In this document: positions 1-7,182 of the stretch, piece by piece
Layout of the letters: each line of letters starts with the position of its first letter
Position numbering within the stretch: position 1 is the stretch's first letter
Made by a program: the position numbers and the translations under genes
The notes under the pieces: model-generated
What the model was told of the DNA's origin: nothing
The model's input: only the letters and a program-made list of their open reading frames with translations
Database searches by the model: none
Origin: an uncultured Clostridia bacterium
Lineage (GTDB): Bacteria; Bacillota; Clostridia; RUG12999
Assembly: GCA_934792465.1 (NCBI GenBank)
Contig: CAKVOK010000014.1
Coordinates: 1 to 64,000 of the forward strand
DNA length: 64,000 bases
Reading direction: 5' to 3'

Positions 1-122
1 TCAGAAATTCGTTCTTAAACGAATTTCTACATCTGTTTTAGTTTATCTTTTACAACTATGTACTTGTATTTATACCGCTATATCGGTATTTTTTTGCTTT
101 ATGCGGTCTGTGCATTTTTATA
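1..122. repeat. 122-bp repeat, family C, copy 1 (left edge may be cut by the window)
   Basis: This stretch matches 61945-62066 in the same orientation, with only two differences that I can find (a C/T in the second hairpin and a G/A near the right end). It contains two inverted repeats: AGAAATTCGT paired with ACGAATTTCT, and ATACCG paired with CGGTAT. It ends in the tail GCGGTCTGTGCATTTTTATA, parts of which recur after terminators elsewhere in the window. No coding potential is convincing. It lies about 115 bp upstream of melA. Confidence 0.85.
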
Positions 123-195
123 ATGCCCATGAGCCTTATAGTGACATTATAACATATATAAGCGACAAAAGTCAATTCCTTTTTTCAAATTTTTG

Positions 196-204
196 TGCTA
201 AAAT
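196..204 (+). promoter_or_regulatory. Probable extended -10 promoter for melA
   Basis: TGCTAAAAT gives a TGn-extended -10 about 33 nt before the melA start codon. No good -35 is visible at 17 bp, so the call rests on the extended -10 and on its position. Confidence 0.4.
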
Positions 205-236
205 ATATTCAAATAAAAAATACGGAGGGAAATACA

Positions 237-1556
237 ATGATAAAAATTACATTTATGGGTGCCGGAAGCACGGTTTTTGCAAAAAACGTTCTCGGCGACT
301 GCCTTTTGTGTGACGATTTAAGACATGAACTCGAAATCGCACTCTACGACATAGACGGCAAGCGTCTTGACGAATCTCACAATCTTATATCCGCTCTGAA
401 CAGCAAATACAACGACGGCGAAGCAAATATAAAATCGTATCTCGGCGTTGAAAACAGAAAAGAAGCTTTAAGAGGTGCGGATTTCGTTGTAAACGCAATC
501 CAGGTCGGAGGATACGACCCCTGCACGATAATAGACTTTGAGATTCCGAAAAAATACGGTCTGCGCCAGACTATAGGCGATACTCTCGGAATCGGCGGTA
601 TTTTCAGAGCTATGAGAACAATCCCCGTGCTGCGTGATTTCGCCGAGGATATTGCGGAGGTATGCCCTGATGCACTGTTTTTGAACTACACAAACCCGAT
701 GTGTATGCTTTCAAACTATATGCAGAGATTTACTCCTGTCAGAACCGTAGGTCTTTGCCACAGCGTGCAGATCTGCACTTCTCATCTGCTTGGTGAACTG
801 AATATTCCCGCAGACGGTGCATATGACAAGATTGCCGGCATAAACCACATGGCATGGCTGCTCGAAGTATACGACAAAGACGGAAACGACCTTTATCCGC
901 AGATTAAAAAGCTTGCGAAAGAGAAGAACGAAAACGAAAAACACAAAGATATGGTGCGTTTTGAATACATAAACCGCCTCGGCTACTACTGCACGGAAAG
1001 CAGTGAGCATAATTCGGAATACAATCCGTTTTTCATAAAATCGAAATATCCCGAACTGATTGAAAAATATAATATTCCGCTGGACGAATATCCGCGCCGC
1101 TGCGTTGAACAGATTGAAAGATGGGAAAAACAGCGTGATGAGATATTAAACGGCGGAAACATAGAGCATGAAAGAAGCAGCGAATATGCTTCGAGAATAA
1201 TTGAAGCCGTTGTAACAAACAAGCCGTACAAAATCGGCGGTAACGTGCTGAATACGGGACTTATAACGAATCTGCCGAAGGACGCAACCGTAGAAGTGCC
1301 TTGTATGGTAGACAGCCTCGGCATACACCCGACCGTTGTCGGCGATTTGCCGTTGCAGCTTGCGGCTATGAACAGTTCAAACATATATCCGCAGCTGCTC
1401 ACAGTGGAAGCAGCCGTAACGAAAAACAAAGAAACGCTGTATCAGGCGGCTATGATGGATCCGCATACGGCGGCAGAACTTTCGGTTGACGATATTGTCG
1501 CTATGTGCGATGATTTGCTTGAAGCGCATAAAAACGCAGGATTTCCGTGTCTGTAA
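237..1556 (+). CDS. melA: Alpha-galactosidase, glycoside hydrolase family 4 (MelA-like)
   Basis: A 439-residue cytoplasmic GH4 enzyme expected to hydrolyse alpha-galactosides such as melibiose using NAD and a divalent metal. The N-terminal Rossmann motif GAGSTVFAKN starts near residue 8. The family signatures NYTNPM, GLCHSVQ (metal-binding Cys), GINHMAW, TESSEH and the C-terminal AAMMDPHTAAEL all match the E. coli MelA subfamily over the whole length. The ATG was chosen over an in-frame upstream ATG because GGAGGG lies 7 nt before it. It is monocistronic here, with a hairpin directly after the stop. No transporter or regulator is adjacent within the window. The substrate is inferred from subfamily motifs; other GH4 specificities cannot be fully excluded. 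Confidence 0.93.
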   Translation: MIKITFMGAGSTVFAKNVLGDCLLCDDLRHELEIALYDIDGKRLDESHNLISALNSKYNDGEANIKSYLGVENRKEALRGADFVVNAIQVGGYDPCTIIDFEIPKKYGLRQTIGDTLGIGGIFRAMRTIPVLRDFAEDIAEVCPDALFLNYTNPMCMLSNYMQRFTPVRTVGLCHSVQICTSHLLGELNIPADGAYDKIAGINHMAWLLEVYDKDGNDLYPQIKKLAKEKNENEKHKDMVRFEYINRLGYYCTESSEHNSEYNPFFIKSKYPELIEKYNIPLDEYPRRCVEQIERWEKQRDEILNGGNIEHERSSEYASRIIEAVVTNKPYKIGGNVLNTGLITNLPKDATVEVPCMVDSLGIHPTVVGDLPLQLAAMNSSNIYPQLLTVEAAVTKNKETLYQAAMMDPHTAAELSVDDIVAMCDDLLEAHKNAGFPCL

Positions 1557-1561
1557 TACAT

Positions 1562-1592
1562 AATGGGGCTGTTACTTTCTTACAGCCCCATT
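1562..1592. terminator. Hairpin between melA and the GIY-YIG gene
   Basis: AATGGGGCTGT pairs with ACAGCCCCATT. It sits a few bases past the melA stop and overlaps the last codons of the convergent gene, so the same bases encode the C-terminus Ile-Met-Gly-Leu on the minus strand. The U-tract is weak on both strands. Confidence 0.6.
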
Positions 1593-1864
1593 ATTTCTTC
1601 CAAAAATTCTTTCGACATTTCAGAATTTTCTATAATCCTTATTTTCTCCGAACGCTTCATATGCTTAATCTCATATTCACGTTTCATGGCAAGCTCCTTT
1701 GTAGACCATTTCTCGCAGTAGGCAAGCGCAACGGGAAGCCGCAGACGTGTATATTTCGCACCCTTGCCGGCGCTGTGCGCCGCAAACCGCCGTTTTAAAT
1801 CGTTCGTCCAGCCGGTATACAGGCTGCCGTCCGCACATTTCAAAATATATACGTAATTATCCAA
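1580..1864 (-). CDS. GIY-YIG domain protein, UPF0213/YhbQ-like
   Basis: A small protein of about 94 residues if it starts at the TTG that overlaps the end of thiI. The open frame extends upstream to 1930, with an ATG at 1909 also possible. The GIY-YIG core is seen as YVYILKCADGSLYTGWTNDL, followed by the family's basic region ending in AMKREYEIKHM. Members of this family are single-domain nuclease folds of unsettled function. The frame overlaps thiI by a few bases, suggesting translation from the thiI transcript. The TTG start matches the typical 85-100 residue length of the family but has only a weak ribosome-binding site, so the exact start is uncertain. Confidence 0.8.
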   Translation of the reverse strand: MDNYVYILKCADGSLYTGWTNDLKRRFAAHSAGKGAKYTRLRLPVALAYCEKWSTKELAMKREYEIKHMKRSEKIRIIENSEMSKEFLEEIMGL

Positions 1865-3020
1865 TGGTTTCAGTTCCCTCGACCGCCGCCTTAACAAGAC
1901 CCTCGACATCAAGCTTGCTTTCGGATTCAAGGATTTTTTCGAGTTTCGGTTTCAAATCGGGGTTTTTCGGCACGAATATCGTACAGCAATCCTCATACGG
2001 CAGTATAGATGTATCGTATGTGCCGATTTTTCTTGCATATTCTATGATTTCTATTTTATCCAGACCTACGAGCGGACGCAGCACGGGCATTTTCGCAACT
2101 TCGTTCGTAACAACCATGCTCCGGAGAGTCTGGCTCGCCACTTGCGCCAGGCTTTCGCCCGTGACAAGTGCGGAAGAACCGTTTTTCAATGCAATTTCCT
2201 GTGAAATTCGGTTCATAAATCTGCGCATTATTATAGTCATCTGGCTCTTTGGGCATTTGTCGTTTATTTCCATTTGTATATCCGTGAACGGCACTATGTG
2301 CAGCGGTATGCTTCCGGCATATTGCTCCAAAATCTCTTTCAGGGCAATAACCTTTTCCTTGGCACGCTGCGATGTGTAAGGATAGCTGAAGAAGTTCACG
2401 GCTTCGAGGTTCACACCTCTTTTTGCCATGAGCCAGCCGGCAACCGGAGAATCTATTCCGCCGGACAAAAGCAGCGTGCATTTCCCGGACATACCGGTCG
2501 GCAAACCGCCTGCGCCGTTTATGCGGTCGCAGTATACGAACGCATTATCTTCGCGTATGTCTATATTCACAACCAAATCGGGGTTGTTTACGTCTACTTT
2601 CAGGTTCCTGAATTTGCTGAGTATGAAGCCGCCCGCTTCCGAAGCGATTTCGGGAGATTTAAGCGGAAACGATTTATCGGCACGCTTGGCTTCGGCTTTG
2701 AAGGTATGCGCATTTTTCAGCGAATCCGAGAGCTTGTTTTCTATCACGGAATAAATGCTTTCCATGTTTTTGAGTGCTATATATGCCGGGCATATTTTCG
2801 TTATTCCGAATATCTTTTTCGCACATTCAACGGCTTCCGCCATGCTTGCGGATTCGTCGAGAGGCTGAATATAGAAAGTCGCCTGTGCTTTCCATATTTT
2901 ATATTTTCCTTTGTTTTTCAGACTGTCACGGATATTGTTCAGCAGCTTTTCCTCAAAATTCTTTCTGTTATGACCCTTTAAAATCATTTCTCCTACTTTT
3001 ATAAGTACAACTTCGTCCAT
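1857..3020 (-). CDS. thiI: tRNA 4-thiouridine synthase ThiI, without rhodanese domain
   Basis: A 387-residue enzyme that adenylates and thiolates U8 of tRNA; in many bacteria it also supplies sulfur for thiamine. An N-terminal ferredoxin-like region and a THUMP domain span roughly residues 1-165. The PP-loop SGGIDSPVAGW begins near residue 186, and the catalytic-region cysteines DCC are near residue 345. The C-terminal rhodanese extension of the E. coli enzyme is absent, as in Bacillus ThiI. The usual Firmicute neighbour, a cysteine desulfurase, is not next to it. It is preceded by a 230-nt leader that contains a copy of a dispersed 120-bp repeat. Confidence 0.95.
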   Translation of the reverse strand: MDEVVLIKVGEMILKGHNRKNFEEKLLNNIRDSLKNKGKYKIWKAQATFYIQPLDESASMAEAVECAKKIFGITKICPAYIALKNMESIYSVIENKLSDSLKNAHTFKAEAKRADKSFPLKSPEIASEAGGFILSKFRNLKVDVNNPDLVVNIDIREDNAFVYCDRINGAGGLPTGMSGKCTLLLSGGIDSPVAGWLMAKRGVNLEAVNFFSYPYTSQRAKEKVIALKEILEQYAGSIPLHIVPFTDIQMEINDKCPKSQMTIIMRRFMNRISQEIALKNGSSALVTGESLAQVASQTLRSMVVTNEVAKMPVLRPLVGLDKIEIIEYARKIGTYDTSILPYEDCCTIFVPKNPDLKPKLEKILESESKLDVEGLVKAAVEGTETIG

Positions 3021-3033
3021 TTTTTATTCTCCT

Positions 3034-3154
3034 TCAATAAGGGGCTTTAGCCCCGTCATTCAACGTTTTCAGCGGGAGATTGTATTCCGCCGCTGAAAAA
3101 AATTAAGCGGAATCCGCCGCCTACAGAGGCGGAGGACATCTTAATTTAGTTATA
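3034..3154. repeat. ~120-bp dispersed repeat, family B, copy 1
   Basis: Nearly identical to 19357-19479 and, inverted, to 60137-60256. It is built of consecutive hairpins: GGGGCTTTAGCCCC, then TTTTCAGCGG paired with CCGCTGAAAA, then a GGCGGATTCC/GCCGCC-rich stem, and it ends with TTAATTTAGTTATA. It starts 13 bp upstream of the thiI start codon, inside the probable thiI leader. Confidence 0.85.
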
Positions 3155-3253
3155 TTTCTTTAAATCGGTCGGGATTAATATCAATCATGAAAAAACCCCT
3201 TTCATCAGACCTCCTTTGTCCGACAAAATGGGTTCACTTCAAATTCCATATCT

Positions 3254-3282
3254 ATTCTACCACAAAAAAATTTATTTGTCAA
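3254..3282 (-). promoter_or_regulatory. SigA promoter, probably for thiI
   Basis: Minus strand: TTGACA, 17 bp, TAGAAT with a TGG just upstream of the -10. The resulting leader carries an AGGAGGT followed by a six-codon frame (MKGVFS) and an overlapping twelve-codon frame before the repeat. A weak AACCC...GGGGTT stem with a T-run after it could also end a short RNA near 3187. Confidence 0.75.
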
Positions 3283-3327
3283 GATATTTTTAATGATATT
3301 GCTTTGGATACTTTTTTGCACGAAATA

Positions 3328-3352
3328 CACGCTGCGAATAGAGGGCAGCGTG
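3328..3352 (-). terminator. Hairpin downstream of the stalk/MORN protein gene
   Basis: CACGCTGC pairs with GCAGCGTG just past the stop codon of the minus-strand gene. The following U-tract is poor, so termination is plausible but not certain. Confidence 0.4.
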
Positions 3353-3366
3353 CACCTGTGCCGCCG

Positions 3367-4890
3367 TTATTTTATTACGATTCTTTTTAAATCCTCGTTC
3401 CAGTCTACGGAAACGCCAAGTCCGTCACATACCGCACGTATAGGAACAAATGTTGTATCATAGATAAGCTGCGGCGATTCGTCAAGAATAACTTCTTTAT
3501 TGTCCGCAAGCATTATCGTGCCGCCTATTTTAAAGGACAGTGTTTTCCCGTCTTTTACAATCGTTGCCGTTTGTGCAGCGTCTTCCCATGAAACCTCCGC
3601 TCCCATATTTTCACTTATAATTCGCAAAGGCACAAGCGTTCGACCGTTTTTTAAAATAGGATATTTGCTACCGCCGAGATTTAAAATATTGCCGTTTACC
3701 TCAATTGATATGTATATGGGGCGTTCACCGCCGCCGTCCTCCGGTGCGTTCAATATTATCGGGCTTTCATCCGTACCGTCTCCGGACGATGTGCATATAT
3801 TGCTGTCATAAAAAATCTCGTTTTTTTCATCATATTCGTAAAAGCTTTCCAAACGGTAAATTTTCGGATTTTGCGCTGACAGCCTGTCGAAAATATCGGA
3901 ATATCCAATGCTGTTGCTTCTCGCATACATCATTGACGTATTTCCTGTGCCGCCGTACCATATGGTGTGTTCCGATGTGCCGTTTTTGCCGTATACGTAT
4001 TCGTAATAGCAGCCATTAAGATATACCGTATCGTCGGAATGTGTTTCCGGTCCCGTCCATTCCGGAATCTGTATAAACGGCAGCGTAAATCCGTTAAAGT
4101 TCTCTCCGCATATCAATTCAGTTCCGTTCTCGCTGCTTATGTATTCTCTTTTTGCCTTTCGTTTTCCGTCAACTTTGCCTATGAATTTTACATATCTGCT
4201 TGTATATGATTTAACCACTGTTCTGAATGTTTCTTTATACGTCAAGCCGTCCGGTTCTCCGTTTGTAAAATGCCCCGTATAGCTGACTTTATCGGATATG
4301 TCGTCATACTCATACTTTCCCCAGCCGTCGGGTCTGTTCTCCGAGTTTACCTGCCCCGTATAATGATTTTTGCCGTATTGTCCGTCGCTATAATCTATTT
4401 CCTGTTGATTTTCGGCACTTTCAACCTCTTTCTCAATTTCCCGCCTGAATATCTCAACGTCTGTTCTTTCGGCATTGTTTTTAACTGTACCGTACTTTTT
4501 TAGTTCGTCAATACGTATTATCACACAATTATCCGTCAATAAGCTTTCAACCGCTTCGCCGTCAAGACATATTTGTACGCTGTTTTCAAAAATGTCTGTC
4601 GGAGTCTGTTTTCTGCATGCACTTTTCCATACATCTCTTGTATACACAGGATATGAAAATTTATTTCGGTTAATATTTACTGTGCGGCTGTCTGCGTCAT
4701 ATTTTACGTCAAATCCGTAAAACAGCAGTTTTTCTGCCGGTATATAGGTTTCGCCGTTTATAATATACGATTCTATAGGTGTGTAATCAATAAAAACACC
4801 GTTTTTCGACTTATATGCCGTATCGGCAGCGCTCGCACTTGCCGACCGCATCAATATAACCGCAATTAAGATAATAAGAACTTTTTTCAT
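3367..4890 (-). CDS. Secreted protein with stalk (copper amine oxidase N-like) domains and MORN-like repeats
   Basis: About 507 residues with a signal peptide (MKKVLIILIAVILM, cleavage near ASAADTAYK). Residues about 25-75 and 400-505 look like the copper amine oxidase N-terminal-like stalk domain: the C-terminal copy reads GRTLVPLRIISENMGAEVSW ... FVPIRAVCDGLGVSVDW. In the middle are MORN-like motifs YTGQVNSENRPDGWGKYEY and YTGHFTNGEPDG. The second ATG was chosen because GGGGG lies about 6 nt before it, whereas it abuts the first. It is probably exported and cell-wall associated. No enzymatic role is evident. A second stalk-domain protein is encoded at 46 kb. Confidence 0.8.
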   Translation of the reverse strand: MKKVLIILIAVILMRSASASAADTAYKSKNGVFIDYTPIESYIINGETYIPAEKLLFYGFDVKYDADSRTVNINRNKFSYPVYTRDVWKSACRKQTPTDIFENSVQICLDGEAVESLLTDNCVIIRIDELKKYGTVKNNAERTDVEIFRREIEKEVESAENQQEIDYSDGQYGKNHYTGQVNSENRPDGWGKYEYDDISDKVSYTGHFTNGEPDGLTYKETFRTVVKSYTSRYVKFIGKVDGKRKAKREYISSENGTELICGENFNGFTLPFIQIPEWTGPETHSDDTVYLNGCYYEYVYGKNGTSEHTIWYGGTGNTSMMYARSNSIGYSDIFDRLSAQNPKIYRLESFYEYDEKNEIFYDSNICTSSGDGTDESPIILNAPEDGGGERPIYISIEVNGNILNLGGSKYPILKNGRTLVPLRIISENMGAEVSWEDAAQTATIVKDGKTLSFKIGGTIMLADNKEVILDESPQLIYDTTFVPIRAVCDGLGVSVDWNEDLKRIVIK

Positions 4891-4958
4891 TTTCATCCCC
4901 CTTAATCATGCAAAAATCGCTAATATTTTATCTTCGTTTATAATGACTGAAATATAAA

Positions 4959-5001
4959 AAAGGGTTGCGGCAAAAATATTTCATTTTGCTGCAAACCCTT
5001 T
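4959..5001 (-). terminator. Terminator of groESL
   Basis: AAAGGGTTTGC pairs with GCAACCCTTT around a GCAAAATGAAAT-type loop; six Ts follow on the minus strand. It belongs to a hairpin style repeated in this window (stem GGGTG/GGGTT, loop starting GCAAAA). Confidence 0.85.
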
Positions 5002-5021
5002 GCATTTTTATTGACCGGGAA

Positions 5022-6662
5022 TTAATACATTCCCATTCCGCCGCCCATACCTCCGGGAACGCCTGCACCTGCGGCATCGTTCTTTTCCGGTATATCCGCA
5101 ACGAGACTCTCTGTTGTAAGAACCATAGCGGCAACGGACGAAGCGTTCTGGAGTGCGCTTCTTGTTACCTTTGTCGGGTCTACGATACCAGTTTTTATCA
5201 TATCGGCATATTCATCGATAAGGGCGTTGTAGCCGTAACCGATTTTGCCGGATTTTCTTATGTTTTCGATTATTACAGAACCGTCAACGGCTGCGTTTTC
5301 GGCAATCTGTCTTACAGGAGCTTCAAGAGCCTTAATAACAAGCGCTACGCCTGTCTTTTCGTCGCCTTCCGTTGTGTCGAGAAGTTTCTTAACATCGTCC
5401 ATAGCGTTGATGAATGCTGTACCGCCTCCGGCAACAATACCCTCTTCAACAGCGGCTCTTGTTGCAGCGAGAGCGTCCTCGATACGGAGCTTCATCTCTT
5501 TCATTTCAACTTCTGTAGCGGCACCGACTTTGATAACGGCAACACCGCCGGCGAGTTTTGCAAGTCTTTCCTGGAGTTTTTCCTTGTCAAATTCGCTTGT
5601 TGTTGTTTCTATAGCGTTTCTTATCTGATTTACTCTTTCTTTGATAGCTGCGGAATCTCCCATGCCGTCAACGATTATTGTATTTTCTTTCTGAACTTTA
5701 ACCTGTTTTGCACGGCCGAGCTGTTCAAACGTTGTTTCTTTAAGGTCAAGACCAAGCTCGTCGGAAATTACCGTACCGCCCGTAAGGATTGCGATATCCT
5801 GAAGCATTTCTTTTCTTCTGTCGCCGAATCCCGGAGCCTTTACGCCTACGCAAGTGAATGTTCCGCGGAGTTTGTTGAGAACGAGTGTCGTAAGAGCTTC
5901 GCCCTCGATGTCCTCAGCGATTATAACAAGTTTTTTGCCCTGCTGAACAATCTGCTCGAGAAGCGGAAGAATATCCTGTATGTTGGAAATCTTCTTGTCT
6001 GTTATAAGAAGAAGTGCATCGTCTATAACCGCTTCCATTTTGTCTGTATCGGTTACCATATAAGGTGAAATATATCCGCGGTCGAACTGCATACCTTCAA
6101 CAACTTCCGAATATGTTTCGGCTGTTTTCGATTCTTCAACAGTTATAACGCCGTCGTTTGATACCTTTTCCATAGCGTCTGCAATGAGTTCGCCAATCTT
6201 GTCGTTTGCGGAAGATACTGCGGCAACTCTTGCAATGTCCTCTTTGCCTTTAACCTTTTCGCTGTTTTTAACTATAGCCGCAACTGCTGCGTCAACAGCC
6301 TTTGCGATACCTTTTTTCAATACCATCGGGTTAGCGCCGGCAGCCAAGTTTTTCAGACCTTCTTTAACGAATGCCTGTGCCAAAAGCGTTGCTGTAGTAG
6401 TACCGTCGCCGGCAACATCGTTTGTCTTTGTGGCAACTTCTTTCACAAGCTGTGCACCCATGTTTTCAAAAGCGTCCTCAAGCTCGATTTCCTTTGCAAT
6501 CGTAACACCGTCATTTGTTATAAGCGGTGAGCCGAATTTCTTGTCGAGAACTACGTTTCTTCCCTTTGGTCCGAGTGTTATTTTAACTGTATCCGCAACT
6601 GCGTCAATACCTTTTTCAAGAGCTTTTCTGGCCTCTTCGCCGTATGCTATCTGTTTAGCCAT
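5022..6662 (-). CDS. groL: Chaperonin GroEL
   Basis: A 546-residue Hsp60 chaperonin that forms the folding cage with GroES. Family hallmarks are present: LGPKGRNVVLDKKFGSPLITNDGVTIA near the N-terminus, AGDGTTTAT for ATP binding, the GDRRKEMLQDIA apical segment, EEGIVAGGGTA, and the flexible GGM-rich tail ending GGGMGMY. It lies 34 bp downstream of groES in one transcript controlled by the CIRCE element upstream, and it ends in a strong terminator. Length and motifs are normal. Confidence 0.98.
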   Translation of the reverse strand: MAKQIAYGEEARKALEKGIDAVADTVKITLGPKGRNVVLDKKFGSPLITNDGVTIAKEIELEDAFENMGAQLVKEVATKTNDVAGDGTTTATLLAQAFVKEGLKNLAAGANPMVLKKGIAKAVDAAVAAIVKNSEKVKGKEDIARVAAVSSANDKIGELIADAMEKVSNDGVITVEESKTAETYSEVVEGMQFDRGYISPYMVTDTDKMEAVIDDALLLITDKKISNIQDILPLLEQIVQQGKKLVIIAEDIEGEALTTLVLNKLRGTFTCVGVKAPGFGDRRKEMLQDIAILTGGTVISDELGLDLKETTFEQLGRAKQVKVQKENTIIVDGMGDSAAIKERVNQIRNAIETTTSEFDKEKLQERLAKLAGGVAVIKVGAATEVEMKEMKLRIEDALAATRAAVEEGIVAGGGTAFINAMDDVKKLLDTTEGDEKTGVALVIKALEAPVRQIAENAAVDGSVIIENIRKSGKIGYGYNALIDEYADMIKTGIVDPTKVTRSALQNASSVAAMVLTTESLVADIPEKNDAAGAGVPGGMGGGMGMY

Positions 6663-6696
6663 GATAAATTACCGTCCTTTCAATTATATGCGATTA

Positions 6697-6981
6697 TTAT
6701 TCAACAACTGCGAGAATATCGCCCTGTTTTACAATGATGTATTCTTCGCCGTCTATCTTAACTTCCGTACCTGCGTATTTGCTTACTATTACCTTCTGAC
6801 CAACGGAAACTTCCATTTTGATTTCCTTTCCGTCAACAATTCCGCCCGGTCCTACGGCAATAATTTCCGCAATCTGCGGTTTTTCCTTTGCACTTGCGGC
6901 AAGCACGATACCGCTCTTTGTTGTTTCCTCTGCTTCTGTCATCTTTATGACAACTCTGTCACATAACGGTTTTAATTTCAT
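6697..6981 (-). CDS. groES: Co-chaperonin GroES
   Basis: A 94-residue Hsp10 lid of the GroEL cage. The start MKLKPLCDRVVIKM, the mobile loop region EETTKSGIVLAASAKEKP, and VGQKVIVSKYAGTEVKIDGEEY are typical. It is the first gene of the groES-groEL pair, with a good ribosome-binding site (AGGAGG) and a CIRCE operator about 55 bp upstream. Confidence 0.98.
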   Translation of the reverse strand: MKLKPLCDRVVIKMTEAEETTKSGIVLAASAKEKPQIAEIIAVGPGGIVDGKEIKMEVSVGQKVIVSKYAGTEVKIDGEEYIIVKQGDILAVVE

Positions 6982-7034
6982 TTAAAACTCCTCCTAACAT
7001 ATATTGTAATGTAATATTGTACATTATGTATTTG

Positions 7035-7061
7035 TTAGCACTCGCTTTTGTTGAGTGCTAA
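7035..7061 (-). promoter_or_regulatory. CIRCE operator (HrcA binding site)
   Basis: A perfect TTAGCACTC - 9 bp - GAGTGCTAA inverted repeat lies immediately downstream of the groES -10. This is the binding site of the heat-shock repressor HrcA. The hrcA gene itself is not in the window. Confidence 0.97.
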
Positions 7062-7074
7062 CTTTTATATATAT

Positions 7075-7103
7075 AATATACATAATTTTCTGAAAATATT
7101 CAA
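7075..7103 (-). promoter_or_regulatory. SigA promoter of groESL
   Basis: TTGAAT, 17 bp, TATATT on the minus strand. The CIRCE operator follows the -10 by 13 bp, so HrcA binding would overlap the transcription start. Confidence 0.85.
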
Positions 7104-7182
7104 GTTTTCTCACAGCCGTTTATTCGCCAAAATTTCAAAATAGCTTCGTTTTTCTTTTAATATCTCGATTTTTCATTTAATT

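Noticed and set aside
101..313. 70-codon open frame at the left end
   Set aside because: Starts inside the 122-bp repeat and overlaps melA in another frame; no family resemblance.
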